Below are positions 16,893 through 26,242 of a stretch of DNA of 64,000 bases, one piece after another (positions within the stretch are counted from its first letter, which is position 1; every line of letters begins with the position of its first letter). The position numbers and the translations under genes were made by a program. Below the pieces are notes generated by a model. That model worked only from the letters and a program-made list of their open reading frames with translations. It did not search any database and was not told the DNA's origin. The stretch is taken from positions 1 through 64,000 of the forward strand of contig CAZGAH010000005.1 of the NCBI GenBank assembly GCA_964523295.1, given 5' to 3'. Source of the DNA: CAZGAH01 sp964523295. GTDB taxonomy: Bacteria; Desulfobacterota; Desulfovibrionia; Desulfovibrionales; Desulfovibrionaceae.

Positions 16893-18860
16893 TCAGGTTG
16901 ACTGACGAACGATCAGCGCATGGCTGAGATCCGGGCCTCGCGTCGACGCGTGTTTGAAGGCCTCGGCTTCGCGTTCGCTGGCAAAGGAGCCCACATAGAC
17001 GCGGAACCAGACGCCCTTGGTTCCCAGGTCGAACCTGGCAAGGGTTGAACGCAGCCCTTTGCGTTGCAGTTCATTGGCCCGGGCGCTGGCTTTATCGCGG
17101 GTTTTCCAGGAACTTTCGTGCAATGAATAGCTGGCGCGCTCCGCTCCCGAGGCTGCCGCATGGACGGCCCGACTCGGCTCGCTGGCGGCCTCCGCTGCCG
17201 CAGCCGACGGCTCCGGAACAGGTTCAGCCCTGAACGAGGCCGATTGCGTGACGTGATCCCGGGTTGCCTCCGTGGCCTGTCTCTTCGTCTCGACACCGAA
17301 AGACGCCGGCTGTAACTCCGCCCTTGACGGAGAAACCATATCCACCGCAGCGCGGTTCTGGTCGGATTGAATGGCAGCGGCAATCATGTCCACGGCCTGC
17401 GTTGTCGAGGCAGCAGGCACGGCTTCGAGGTTTCGCGTCTTATCCACGGGCAGTCGCAGGGCGTTGTCCGCGGACTGCATGTCCAGGCTTGCCAGACCAG
17501 TCTGGCCGCTATCGCCACTTTCCGGCGTCTCATCGTCCTTTCCGGCCAGGGGGATGGCGGCGGGCTCGTTTGTGGGTACGGACGGCCAGGGCGTAGCCGG
17601 GGGCCTGACATCTGCGACGCGCCGATGCCGTTCACCCGTGACGGACGCGGCTGAAAACGTGGCTGTCGGCACCGAGGCGCCCTGTTCCAGGAGTCCCGGT
17701 GCGGCGGCTATGCTAACGCCGGCTTCTTCAAGCTCCTCCGCAGCCGCGTCTTCGAACACGTCTGCTCCCCCGGAAGGTTCCAGGCCAAAAGTCTGCGCAA
17801 CCAGGTCCATCTGTTCGTGCAGTTCAAAAGGACGAGCCGGGCCTGTCCCTGATTCATGCTTCGGAGACTGCCCGGAAATAGTTTCCAAGGCGATTTGCCT
17901 CGCCGGGGCCTGGTTTCGCTCTACCATGGGCGGCGTTGAGCTTGCGTTGACAGCGTGCAACGCCGTGCTGACGCTCTCTTCGCCGGAGCCTGCCTCTCGC
18001 CCGGCGCTCGCCTCGGCCAGAACCGGCTTGCCAGCTCCGCCCCTTGCGTAGCAGGCGTCAATGAGTCTGATCGCCTCGCGATTGCGAATCCTGGCGCTTG
18101 CTCCACCCATGACGACGGCAACCAGACGGCGGTTGTTGCGCTTGACCGTGACGATGAGGTTGAAGCCCGACGAGGCCACGTACCCGGTCTTCAGCCCGTC
18201 CACGCCGGGGCAGGCGCCCAGCAGTTTGTTGCTGTTGTTACGCACGCGCCCATTATAATTCATGGATTGCCTGGAATGAACGTCAAGGGAGTCCGGAAAG
18301 GCCTTGAGATAGGCAACGCCCAGCTTGAGCATGTCGCGCGCGGTTGTTACCTGGCCCTTGGCGGGCAGGCCGTGGGGATTCTTGAACCGGCTACTGCTCA
18401 TGCCCAAGGCCTTGGCCTTGCGGTTCATACGATTGACAAAGCTGTCCACATCGCCGCCCACGTACGCGGCGATTGTGACCGCGGCGTCGTTCCCCGAGGC
18501 CACGGCCATGCCTTCCATGAGTTGGGATACGGTGACGACATCGCCCTGTTGCAGCAACATGCTCGATCCACCGGCCGATTCCGCGCTTCGACCAACGCGG
18601 ACCCGGTCGCCGGGCCGGATGCGTCCTGCGGCAATATCCTCGCGCACGATGTACAGACTCAATATCTTTGTCAATGAAGCCGGAGCGATAGGCGTATCGG
18701 CATTCTGTTCGTACAGAATCTGGCCTGTGCCCGTATCCATGACTATGGCCGACTTCAATGAATACCTGGCGGCCTTTTTTGGCTGCGCGGCCTGGACCGG
18801 GTACGCCCAGGTCAGCAGCGAGACCAGAACAAAGGTTGCGACGATGACAGCCCGGCGCAT
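16893..18860 (-). CDS. D-alanyl-D-alanine carboxypeptidase with C-terminal SPOR domain
   Basis: Penicillin-binding, DacA-type (S11) serine peptidase that trims peptidoglycan stem peptides in the periplasm. The ATG at 18860 is preceded by AGGGGG and a 23-residue signal peptide ending QAA. Active-site motifs are SLTK (SxxK), SGN within VASGNDAAV, and KTG within GLKTGYVASSG. A long low-complexity linker (about residues 290-560) leads to a terminal SPOR domain (about 575-655, YSLHESSWKTRDKA ... WFRVYVGSFAS), which normally binds denuded glycan strands at the septum. At 655 residues it is much longer than plain DacA (about 400). The larger open frame to 19511 is not coding here. Confidence 0.9.
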   Translation of the reverse strand: MRRAVIVATFVLVSLLTWAYPVQAAQPKKAARYSLKSAIVMDTGTGQILYEQNADTPIAPASLTKILSLYIVREDIAAGRIRPGDRVRVGRSAESAGGSSMLLQQGDVVTVSQLMEGMAVASGNDAAVTIAAYVGGDVDSFVNRMNRKAKALGMSSSRFKNPHGLPAKGQVTTARDMLKLGVAYLKAFPDSLDVHSRQSMNYNGRVRNNSNKLLGACPGVDGLKTGYVASSGFNLIVTVKRNNRRLVAVVMGGASARIRNREAIRLIDACYARGGAGKPVLAEASAGREAGSGEESVSTALHAVNASSTPPMVERNQAPARQIALETISGQSPKHESGTGPARPFELHEQMDLVAQTFGLEPSGGADVFEDAAAEELEEAGVSIAAAPGLLEQGASVPTATFSAASVTGERHRRVADVRPPATPWPSVPTNEPAAIPLAGKDDETPESGDSGQTGLASLDMQSADNALRLPVDKTRNLEAVPAASTTQAVDMIAAAIQSDQNRAAVDMVSPSRAELQPASFGVETKRQATEATRDHVTQSASFRAEPVPEPSAAAAEAASEPSRAVHAAASGAERASYSLHESSWKTRDKASARANELQRKGLRSTLARFDLGTKGVWFRVYVGSFASEREAEAFKHASTRGPDLSHALIVRQST

Positions 18861-19018
18861 GGCATCCCCCTGCTGTATCCGTGCGGGTCCCTGATGCGTG
18901 CGTACGCCCCGCGGTGAAATGGACAGCCGGCTTCCCGGACCTGCCTGGCCCGATTGCCGATCGACCCCTGCCAGCCGCCGCGGGCGGGGGATCTCCCCGC
19001 CCGCGAAACGGGTTTGCT

Positions 19019-19255
19019 TCATTTGGCGCCTGACGCGCCCGGGCTCCTGGAGGGCTGAGCCTGCGTGACGGCAACCTGCGTTCCCTTGTCTTTGGCCGCC
19101 GTCTCGGTCACCATGTTCACTTTCCGATACGTTGCCGTTTCCACCTTGTCCGATGCGCCGTTTCCGCCGATCTTCACCGACACCTCGAACGCCAGACACA
19201 AGGTGCTGATACCGATCAGCGTCAGCAGGATGACGGCCAGCATGACCTTTTTCAT
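19019..19255 (-). CDS. Small secreted or membrane-anchored protein
   Basis: A 78-residue protein with a clear N-terminal hydrophobic signal or anchor (MKKVMLAVILLTLIGISTLC followed by LAF), then a polar stretch rich in Thr, Val, Lys and Ala. No family is recognised. The start is well supported by AAAGGAGGAAGGAAA directly before the ATG. It is 158 bases upstream of the carboxypeptidase on the same strand and may be co-transcribed. Confidence 0.65.
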   Translation of the reverse strand: MKKVMLAVILLTLIGISTLCLAFEVSVKIGGNGASDKVETATYRKVNMVTETAAKDKGTQVAVTQAQPSRSPGASGAK

Positions 19256-19776
19256 TTTCCTTCCTCCTTTTGCTCGGCACAGTCATGACGTCATGGAAGC
19301 CATGACGCTGTGATAGTGCTGCCAAGACCATGCCATCGGACGAGGCGCAACGCACCCAGAGGTAGGAATCGTGCTGACATTGCTGAATAAAAAAAAATGG
19401 CCTTCCTTTTCCGTTCCAAATCCATCCCCACGGAACCATCTGCGGGGGGCAGAAATTTCCCGCGATGCACGGGCGGGGAGAGTGAACCGGAAAATGACGC
19501 CATCGCGACAAAGTGCCAGGCGCAGGCTTGCGCCCTGGCTGATCCTTGCAGCGCAGTGCTCGGACCGGTCAGGCCCTGCATTTTTTTTCGTGACGAACGG
19601 ATGCCGGAGTTGGTATAGGCACTGAGACGGCTCTCCGAGCGCCCCGGAGCCCGGGCTGCGCGGCTGGGAAACACGGCACGGCGCAAGCCCCCGCTTCGGT
19701 CGGCGGCAACACGGATACCACGGGGAGCGGATGGCCGTCATTGCCTCTGGAACATCATGCAAGGGAGATGAACCGC
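19256..19776. other. Divergent intergenic region
   Basis: About 520 bases between the 78-residue gene (minus) and the DUF3859-like gene (plus). Open frames exist but have no ribosome binding sites or family resemblance. An 8-bp perfect hairpin (CGTCATGG/CCATGACG) lies near 19287-19306. Promoters for both directions are expected here, but none stands out. Confidence 0.3.
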
Positions 19777-20241
19777 ATGAAATCTCTGACAACAGCAACG
19801 CTCCTGTGCGCTCTGCTCTGGGCGAGCGCAGCGCTGGCGGTTGACGTCACCGGCGCGAGTGTCCTGGATTACGGCGTCTATGCCTATGACGAAAAGAAAG
19901 TCAGCGTGCACCAGGTACCCGGTCAGCACGGCGAACAAGCCAAGATTTCCAATATCCGTTTCGTCAAAAAAACCCTCCGGGTACCCTTGAAACAAGACAC
20001 CTTCTTCGCCGTCCACTTCGTCGTTCATAGCGTCCCTGAACAGGAACTCGTCGATATCGAGCTGCGCGTCGTCAATCCCGCCGGCGAGATCAGCAAGGGC
20101 GTGCTGAAAATCGTCACCGAAGAGACAAACGTCTCGAACATCGAATTCGGACCAGGCGATCAGCCCGGCACGTACACCTTCTCCGTCCTGCATAACGACA
20201 AGGAACTCTTTTCCCGGAAGATCATCCTGTACAAGCAGTGA
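19777..20241 (+). CDS. Exported beta-rich protein (DUF3859-like)
   Basis: A 154-residue predicted periplasmic protein with a signal peptide (MKSLTTATLLCALLWASAALA). The mature part contains GVYAYDEKKV and a beta-strand-rich body ending SVLHNDKELFSRKIILYKQ, resembling the immunoglobulin-like DUF3859 family. I chose the ATG at 19777 because GGAG lies nine bases upstream and the signal peptide begins there. ATGs at 19741 and 19768 are possible. No function is known. The family assignment is tentative. Confidence 0.65.
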   Translation: MKSLTTATLLCALLWASAALAVDVTGASVLDYGVYAYDEKKVSVHQVPGQHGEQAKISNIRFVKKTLRVPLKQDTFFAVHFVVHSVPEQELVDIELRVVNPAGEISKGVLKIVTEETNVSNIEFGPGDQPGTYTFSVLHNDKELFSRKIILYKQ

Positions 20242-20511
20242 GCCGGAGTCGGCCTTTTCCGGCAACCCGGACGACGCCGACGCGCTGCTGCGTCCGCGCC
20301 CGCGGTCTGTCGCTCCCGACGACCGGGCATTGCGCCGATACGGCAATTTGACGGCCCGCTGGCAGTTATTGCCGTCAAAGAAATGTCTATCCCGCATTCC
20401 TGAGCCCCCCACCCGTGCAACAGGCCATTTCCTGCCCCTAGGCTCACCGTGGCACATCGTATGCATGGCGATGCATATATCACGTACCCAACCGAACCAG
20501 GGAGAACGGCC

Positions 20512-20793
20512 ATGCAACTCGAACACTATCTCACGCTGCAGAAGGAACTGCGCCAGGCGCGGCAGGCCTGTCACTGCGCCGAGGCATCGAACTCCGAGAC
20601 CTACAGGATTTATGAAGCGGCCGACGCCATCCGCCCGCAGGACACCTTCCTGGTTTCCGTCAGTACGACGAAGGAAAAGGGTTTGCAGGAAGACATCATG
20701 CTCGGTCGCAAGCTGCTGCGTCTCGGCCGGATGATTTTCGAAACCAGCGACATGCTCCAGGCCAGGCGCCTTTCCGACCGGCACTATTTATAG
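20512..20793 (+). CDS. Conserved-looking small hypothetical protein
   Basis: A 93-residue soluble, mostly alpha-helical protein. The helix EHYLTLQKELRQARQACHCA is followed by a second half ending in SDMLQARRLSDRHYL. No family is recognised. GGGAG lies seven bases before the ATG. It follows the exported DUF3859-like gene by 270 bases on the same strand. Balanced composition and a good ribosome binding site support real coding. Confidence 0.55.
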   Translation: MQLEHYLTLQKELRQARQACHCAEASNSETYRIYEAADAIRPQDTFLVSVSTTKEKGLQEDIMLGRKLLRLGRMIFETSDMLQARRLSDRHYL

Positions 20794-20814
20794 TCATGGC
20801 CTGCGGTGTCCCGG

Positions 20815-21825
20815 TCAATGCCTCCCGCGTGGCCGGCGCATCGAAAGAAAAGCCCGATTGACCCGGCGTTCCGTCCGACGTCGGGGAGCCGGACACGGAG
20901 GAGAGATCTGCGCCACAGGTGACGCGGTAACGACCCGGACAGCACATCCCGAAGCCGACGACATGACAGAGGCGGGCGGCGAGGCGGCGACAACAGACGG
21001 AACCGCCCTGCCCTGAGGTCCCGGGGAGTGCTCTCCCCTTCCCCGTCCTTCTCCCTCCGTCGCATTGTTCGGTCCCGCACCTGAGTTCACAACCGCTCCC
21101 GAGCCCGACCCCTTCAGCAAAACGAGCCGCCCGGCGCCCGATCCGGCGATACCGGACACGGCCACGGTATCCCCCTGGCGACGCTCTTCCCCGGTGACGC
21201 CGCCTTCACGTCGCCGCTGCGCGGGCACTGCCAGATTGAGCGCGCCTGCGGGCAGTGCGGATGGTCCGATTCGCTTCCGCGGTATCGATTTCACCCCGAT
21301 GTTTCCTGAAGTCCGCCCAGGCTCGGAAGCCGCACCACCTGTCTTTATGCGCAAATCGAGCCGGTCGGATCGACTGTCCGCAAGCTGCTGTCCGGCCAGA
21401 AAGGCGGCCAGCCAGCGCAGGGCCGAAAGCCAGGCCGCCTCCCCACGCCCGCGGACCTGGCTGCCAGGCTCCTCAACCGGAGCATTGTCGAGACGCAAGC
21501 GCAACCCGAGTCGGTTCAGCGGCTTCTGCTCCTTCCACCAGCGTCCGGCCCCGCCCTCCAGCCAGGTAAAAAACGGCCGGCGACGATCGACCCCGTCGAG
21601 TTCGTCGAACCAGCGGTTCGCCAGATGAACTGAACCCAGGTAGCCCAACAGGAACAAACTCAGTACACAAATATTGCGCACGCTGCTGCGCGTCGTTGGC
21701 GTCCAGAACGAGGAGATCAGCACAAGGATTTCATACCCGATCAGCAACAGAAAACAGAAGATGATGAAGAGGTGGATGGTTTGCACCACCATCCCGCTGG
21801 AAGCCTCGCGCTGCGGATCAGACAT
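20815..21825 (-). CDS. Two-helix membrane protein with unusual basic tail
   Basis: A 336-residue frame. The first 120 residues look real: two membrane helices (about 14-35 and 50-68, IHLFIIFCFLLLIGYEILV and NICVLSLFLLGYLGSV) flank a short loop, then NRWFDELDG and WWKEQKPLNRLGLRL. AGGA lies eight bases before the ATG. From about residue 150 the sequence becomes Arg/Gly/Ser-rich and low complexity, unlike a folded domain. It may be read-through into noncoding GC-rich sequence after an undetected frameshift. No family is recognised. Confidence 0.45.
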   Translation of the reverse strand: MSDPQREASSGMVVQTIHLFIIFCFLLLIGYEILVLISSFWTPTTRSSVRNICVLSLFLLGYLGSVHLANRWFDELDGVDRRRPFFTWLEGGAGRWWKEQKPLNRLGLRLRLDNAPVEEPGSQVRGRGEAAWLSALRWLAAFLAGQQLADSRSDRLDLRIKTGGAASEPGRTSGNIGVKSIPRKRIGPSALPAGALNLAVPAQRRREGGVTGEERRQGDTVAVSGIAGSGAGRLVLLKGSGSGAVVNSGAGPNNATEGEGRGRGEHSPGPQGRAVPSVVAASPPASVMSSASGCAVRVVTASPVAQISPPCPAPRRRTERRVNRAFLSMRRPRGRH

Positions 21826-21942
21826 CGTTGCCATCCTGCCTTGAAAGACCTGGGCGGCGCAAAAACCAGCAAGACAGCAACCGTTGCGCCATACTGGTTG
21901 CCTGGCCCGGAAATCCGTCACACTGCGCCCGGTCAGCGCGCA

Positions 21943-22167
21943 TCACGCAGCAGGGACGTCCCGGGGCGTCCCCGTGACCGCCTGCGGATCGAGACGAGGC
22001 GGAAGCCTCATTCCCGCGCTCACGTCAGGCGCTTCGCTGGAAACCGGACGACGCTCATGCTCCCGGGAGCCCGGCACGCCGCGGGGCGGACTCCTGAGCA
22101 GGGAGCTCGGGTCCTCGCTACGCGCAGGTGCAGGCGTTCCGTAGAGCTGCTGAAACAAAACACTCAC
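21943..22167 (-). CDS. Possible small hypothetical protein
   Basis: A 74-residue frame starting at a GTG with AGGAG eight bases upstream, encoding VSVLFQQLYGTPAPARSEDP and a Pro/Arg-rich, probably disordered remainder. It lies 117 bases upstream of the two-helix membrane protein on the same strand. The good ribosome binding site is the only support. No family is recognised. Confidence 0.3.
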   Translation of the reverse strand: MSVLFQQLYGTPAPARSEDPSSLLRSPPRGVPGSREHERRPVSSEAPDVSAGMRLPPRLDPQAVTGTPRDVPAA

Positions 22168-22317
22168 AGGCGACACTCCTGGGACACGAGCGCGCGCCGA
22201 ATGCTCGCTCCGGACGCTCGAGCCGCAGTCACTCTATGAAGGACACAAGAGAATGTCCAGAATTTCTCTGGATAATTACGCGTGCGCGAAAATCATGTCT
22301 GAGCGCACGGAACCCGC

Positions 22318-24111
22318 TCAGCGCGCAGCAGGGGTGCGCAGGTCGAGCAGCCGGCGCCAGGAGTCGATCCGTCGGGAGGGAAAGGCGGTCTCGTCGAGCA
22401 TGGCGAAGCTGGTCCGACCGGATGTCAGCGCGCGAATCTGGTCGCCGAACGGGGCAAAGAAGGGATGATCCGAGGGAAAATCCCAGCGCGCGGGCAAGCG
22501 GCTTTCGATGGCGAAGTCAAGCTGCAACAGGGAACAGAGTCGGCGCAGCGCTGCGGGCACATCCGGGGACTGGCTGCACGGTACGCTGATCCGGTGAGGG
22601 CCCAGAAATTCCGGGGAGAAATCACGAATATCAACGACCATGAAATCAATGGCATATTCTGCGGCGAACTGGCGGACCACCCGGGGGTCCTGCGCGTAAT
22701 AGGCCTGGAACAGCGACTCCAGCCGGGGCTTGAGCCGTCGCCACAGGCCCAGGCTCCACGGATGTGCAAGTTCGTACGAGGCAAACACCTTTCTCTGGCC
22801 GAAGGTCAGCACATTGTCCATGGCGTAGGGATGACCGGCGATAAGCGCGTGGACGGGCGTATCGCGCATGTGTTCGCTCAGCGCGCGGTTGTCGGAGTAG
22901 TCGTACAAGCCCTCCCCTGCGAGTCTCCAGCCGGCCAGGAGCAGCGCGACCCCGAGGGCAAATCCGAGCGCGAGCCGGGGGACAGGCCAGCGACGTAACA
23001 CGCACGCCAGACAGCAGCCGAAAATCAGGCACCAGGCCAGGCTTGCCGGATATTCAAGATAGCGCGACGGGATGAACAACCTGGCCACCAGCACCCGGGC
23101 CAGGCAATACAGCCCGAGCGACGAGCCGGCCAGCCAGAGAAAGGGATTCTCCGGCCGCAGGAGCGCAGACAGGCCGGACCGTCGCCAGCCGAGCAGGAGC
23201 AGCGCCCCGAGGAGCAGTATGGACAGCACTGTTCCGGCCAGGCCGGCCACTGGAAAAAAGAACATGCGGTCGAAGGGCCGGCAGAACAGCTCGAACCAGA
23301 TCGACGGAACGGGGATGACGTGAAAACGCCCGCCTGGTGCATACTCCGGGAGTCCGGCCATGTCCGCAGCGCTGGCAAGCGGGCCGAACCCCGCCAGCTC
23401 CATCTGCAGATTGAAGGCCAGGGCCAGCGCAAGGCAGAGTCCGAACAGAGCGTAATGCCAGAAACGCCCCGGAAAGGGCGGCGCCGGAGCCCAGCCCGGA
23501 CGGGACAGCGCCCAGGCCAGGACCAGGGCCCCGGCGCAAAGCAGAAAGACATAGGGGATGAACAACGCTTGCAGGAGCAGGGTCAGGCCGACGAGCCCGG
23601 GCCTGCGGGCGAGCCAGGCGAACAGGAACCAGACCAGCAGGGGCGAGGCGAATCCGCGAGCGAGTCCGCCAGCCATGTTGAAGAGAAAAAAGGGCATGTA
23701 CCAGGAGCCAATGACCAGGCACCAGCCAGGCAGGCGGCCCGCAAGCAGGCGGCCCGTCCCGTACAGTCCGGCGCCGAGCGCGGCGAACAGCAGCCCTGGA
23801 AGAATCTTGGAAAACATGAGCGGCGGTACGATGGTGTCCGCCAGGCGATACAGCCCGGCGACGCCCCAGGAAACATAACACCGGGCATAGTCGGTGAGCC
23901 AGTCCCCGCGAAAGAGCGCCGGGTCTCGCCACTGTTGCATCCAGTAGATTTGCTGGCGGACGTCGTCATTGATAATGAATACGTCGGGCAACGTCGCGCC
24001 GTGTGCCAGCAAAAAAACCAGCAGGGACAACGCGGCGGCGATGCCCATGTCGAAGCGCCCGGTCGGGATGCCGGACGCAGGAGACGCCGGCGTATGGGGA
24101 AACGGATTCAT
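22318..24111 (-). CDS. Polytopic GT-C-like membrane protein
   Basis: A 597-residue protein with about eleven to thirteen membrane helices in residues 20-400 and a C-terminal soluble domain (about 420-597). A large loop after helix 1 carries the acidic pair FIINDDVRQQIYW, which resembles the catalytic-loop aspartates of GT-C glycosyltransferases (PMT/ArnT type). It starts 13 bases after the GNAT-like gene stop and is the last gene of the lipid-export series, suggesting it modifies or moves that lipid. No specific family is recognised. A polysaccharide ligase or flippase is an alternative. Confidence 0.6.
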   Translation of the reverse strand: MNPFPHTPASPASGIPTGRFDMGIAAALSLLVFLLAHGATLPDVFIINDDVRQQIYWMQQWRDPALFRGDWLTDYARCYVSWGVAGLYRLADTIVPPLMFSKILPGLLFAALGAGLYGTGRLLAGRLPGWCLVIGSWYMPFFLFNMAGGLARGFASPLLVWFLFAWLARRPGLVGLTLLLQALFIPYVFLLCAGALVLAWALSRPGWAPAPPFPGRFWHYALFGLCLALALAFNLQMELAGFGPLASAADMAGLPEYAPGGRFHVIPVPSIWFELFCRPFDRMFFFPVAGLAGTVLSILLLGALLLLGWRRSGLSALLRPENPFLWLAGSSLGLYCLARVLVARLFIPSRYLEYPASLAWCLIFGCCLACVLRRWPVPRLALGFALGVALLLAGWRLAGEGLYDYSDNRALSEHMRDTPVHALIAGHPYAMDNVLTFGQRKVFASYELAHPWSLGLWRRLKPRLESLFQAYYAQDPRVVRQFAAEYAIDFMVVDIRDFSPEFLGPHRISVPCSQSPDVPAALRRLCSLLQLDFAIESRLPARWDFPSDHPFFAPFGDQIRALTSGRTSFAMLDETAFPSRRIDSWRRLLDLRTPAAR

Positions 24112-24124
24112 CGTACGTCGCGGG

Positions 24125-25267
24125 TCAAATGTCGCGGTCGTAAATGCGCCAGGTTTTGTATCGCGTGGCGCCGTATTTGGCCAAGGCCCGCAGATACAGG
24201 GACAGGTTTTCGGGGATGAGCGACAGGTCGCAGAAATTGATGGTGGAGCGCTTGTCGAAATCGAGATAGCTGGACAGGATCAGGGCATGATGCAGGCGTT
24301 TGCGCTGGTAGTCGCGGCGTACGCCGAGCAGAACCGTGCGCAGCTTGCCCAGGGGCTTGAGCCTGGCCTCGTAGTAGAGCCGGAGCAACCCCAGCGGAGT
24401 CAGCCGTCCGTTCATCTTTTGAATTGCGGCATTGAGATCGGGAATGGTGATGATAAAGGCGGCAATTTCGTCCTGGGGCGTGAGAATGAGGCGCATCAGA
24501 TCGGTACGCAGCACGGGCTTGAGTTCCGAGATGATGGTTTCGAACTGTTTCCAGGTGAAGGGTACGTGCCCCCAATTGGCGTTCCAGGCCTCGTTGAAGA
24601 GATCGAACACCTCGCGTTTACGGCGGACGATGTCGGCAGGCGTGGCCGGTACGAGGCGTAACGACTGCTTTTCCATGATGTCGTCGAGCTTGTGCTGCAT
24701 GTCGGCCATGCCGATGGCCGTTTCGCGCGTGATTTTGAGCGCGTACCAGTCCAGGGCCTTTTGGAAGCCCCAGGCCTCGAGAAGGCCTGCGTAGTAACGG
24801 GGATTATGGACTTGCAGCATGGCCGGCATGGAATCGAACCCGTCGATGAGCAGGCCAATTTCATCATAAATCCCGAAGCTCATCGGCCCGCGCATGCGTC
24901 GTTTTCCCCTTTTCCGCAGCCAGTCGGCCGCACTTTCGAAGAGAGCGGCAGCAACGCGCGCGTCGTCCATGCACTCAAAAAAGCCGAAGAACCCGGTGTC
25001 GTCGTGATACATCTCGTCATGCCGGTGATTGACGTGAGCGGAAAGGCGTCCGACGGGTCTGCCGTCCTGGAGAGCGAGAAAATAGCTGGCCTCGCCTATC
25101 TCGAAAAAAGGACCTCGGGCCGGATCGAGGAGCTTGCGCTGATGCGCGAGCAGAGGAGGGACCCAGTTGGGGTCGCTCTGCTGGATACGCCAAGGCAGAC
25201 GGAGAAATGCATCCAGGTCTTTCTTGCCCTGGACGGGAACGATGGTGATATCGCGATCGTGGGACAC
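24125..25267 (-). CDS. GNAT-like N-acyltransferase (possible bacterial ceramide synthase-like)
   Basis: A 380-residue protein of the acyl-CoA N-acyltransferase (GNAT-fold) class. Recognisable parts are LPWRIQQSDPNWVPPL near the N-terminus, RPVGRLSAHVNHRHDE and DTGFFGFFECMDD (the acyltransferase core), and GPMSFGIYDEIGLLIDGF. Long GNAT-like proteins of this size include the bacterial ceramide synthases that acylate sphinganine. Because an SPT-like enzyme starts the same gene series, I infer a similar N-acylation here. I chose the GTG at 25265-25267, which has AAAGGA seven bases upstream. A TTG at 25294, directly after the membrane-fusion stop, is an alternative. Substrate is not proven by sequence. 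Confidence 0.7.
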   Translation of the reverse strand: MSHDRDITIVPVQGKKDLDAFLRLPWRIQQSDPNWVPPLLAHQRKLLDPARGPFFEIGEASYFLALQDGRPVGRLSAHVNHRHDEMYHDDTGFFGFFECMDDARVAAALFESAADWLRKRGKRRMRGPMSFGIYDEIGLLIDGFDSMPAMLQVHNPRYYAGLLEAWGFQKALDWYALKITRETAIGMADMQHKLDDIMEKQSLRLVPATPADIVRRKREVFDLFNEAWNANWGHVPFTWKQFETIISELKPVLRTDLMRLILTPQDEIAAFIITIPDLNAAIQKMNGRLTPLGLLRLYYEARLKPLGKLRTVLLGVRRDYQRKRLHHALILSSYLDFDKRSTINFCDLSLIPENLSLYLRALAKYGATRYKTWRIYDRDI

Positions 25268-25294
25268 GGAAGCGTCCTTTGTGGTTTGAGACAA

Positions 25295-26242
25295 TTATTT
25301 CCTGCGCATGGTGACCTGGGTTTTATAGCCTTCCTTGAGAATGAAATCACGGTTGGGCGCAACGAGTTCGATTTCATAATAGGACGGTTGCCCCAGGCCA
25401 GGGTTGGCGGTTGACCAGTTGATACGCGTGACCGTGCCCTCGAAGGTTTTGTCGGGAATGGAGGCAACGGACACGTCGGCCTTGTCTCCGGGCACGATGC
25501 GACTGGCCTCGATCTCGAAAATATTGGCACGCACGATCATGGGGTCCATGACGCCGATAATCAACCCAGGCCCGGCATCGACTTCGGCATTCAGACGGAT
25601 ATGGGGAAAAATCATCATGATATGGCCATCGATGGGCGCCTTGAGCGAAACCTCGGTCGGTATGCGATCATAGCTCAGCTCATCGCCGAGCTTCTCCCGC
25701 AGGGCATTGAGTTCGTCCTGGACGGACTTTCGTTGCAGATCGAGATGTTTCTGGAGCGCTTGCTGCTGCCGCTCCAGGGCCTCGATGGTTTGCGCGATTT
25801 GTTGCTTTTTTTGCACAGCGCCCATTTGCTGACTCACCAGCTGCTCTATTTCCCTGTATTGGGCGCGCAGAGGCATAATTTCGCTGGCGACCTTGACAAT
25901 CTGAATCTCAAGATCCTGAATCTGCGGAGGATAGAGAACACGACGCAGGTTGGCGATGACCTGCGGCGCAAGCTTGAGCCTGACGAGTACGTCGCCCCTT
26001 TTCACTTGCTGCCCTGCTCGCACGGGCAGGTCGGAGATAATGCCCTGGTAGGGAATCGGGACGTTACGCGTCAGCGAAGCGTACAGCTTGCCCTGAAAAA
26101 TAATCTCTTCACCAGATCCTGATGGCGTCTTCTGAGGCTTCTTGTCCTCCGCAGCAAGTGCATCTCCGGGACCAGCGCCACAGACGAGGGCCGAGGCCAT
26201 AGTCAGGGCCAGGGCCAACAGCGTCAGCAGGACGCTATTCAA
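25295..26242 (-). CDS. Periplasmic membrane-fusion (HlyD/MacA-type) protein
   Basis: A 315-residue adaptor of a tripartite exporter. An N-terminal hydrophobic signal/anchor (SVLLTLLALALTMASALVCG) is followed by a biotinyl-lipoyl half (VPIPYQGIISDLPVRAGQQV). Next come a coiled-coil hairpin (about 115-190), the second lipoyl half (IDGHIMMIF), and a beta-barrel ending TRINWSTANPGLGQP...TQVTMRRK. The start is uncertain: a TTG at 26240-26242 overlaps the end of the upstream TolC-like gene by 8 bases and gives a sensible signal peptide. The frame is open to 26419, but that part lies inside the TolC-like gene. Confidence 0.85.
   Translation of the reverse strand: MNSVLLTLLALALTMASALVCGAGPGDALAAEDKKPQKTPSGSGEEIIFQGKLYASLTRNVPIPYQGIISDLPVRAGQQVKRGDVLVRLKLAPQVIANLRRVLYPPQIQDLEIQIVKVASEIMPLRAQYREIEQLVSQQMGAVQKKQQIAQTIEALERQQQALQKHLDLQRKSVQDELNALREKLGDELSYDRIPTEVSLKAPIDGHIMMIFPHIRLNAEVDAGPGLIIGVMDPMIVRANIFEIEASRIVPGDKADVSVASIPDKTFEGTVTRINWSTANPGLGQPSYYEIELVAPNRDFILKEGYKTQVTMRRK

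Noticed and set aside
18861..19511. Upstream extension of the carboxypeptidase frame to 19511 (872 residues)
   Set aside because: The signal peptide and ribosome binding site are at 18860, and the extension covers the separate 78-residue gene in another frame.
21065..21628. Plus-strand 187-codon frame opposite the two-helix membrane protein
   Set aside because: Pro/Arg/Ser-rich composition typical of an antisense shadow in GC-rich DNA.
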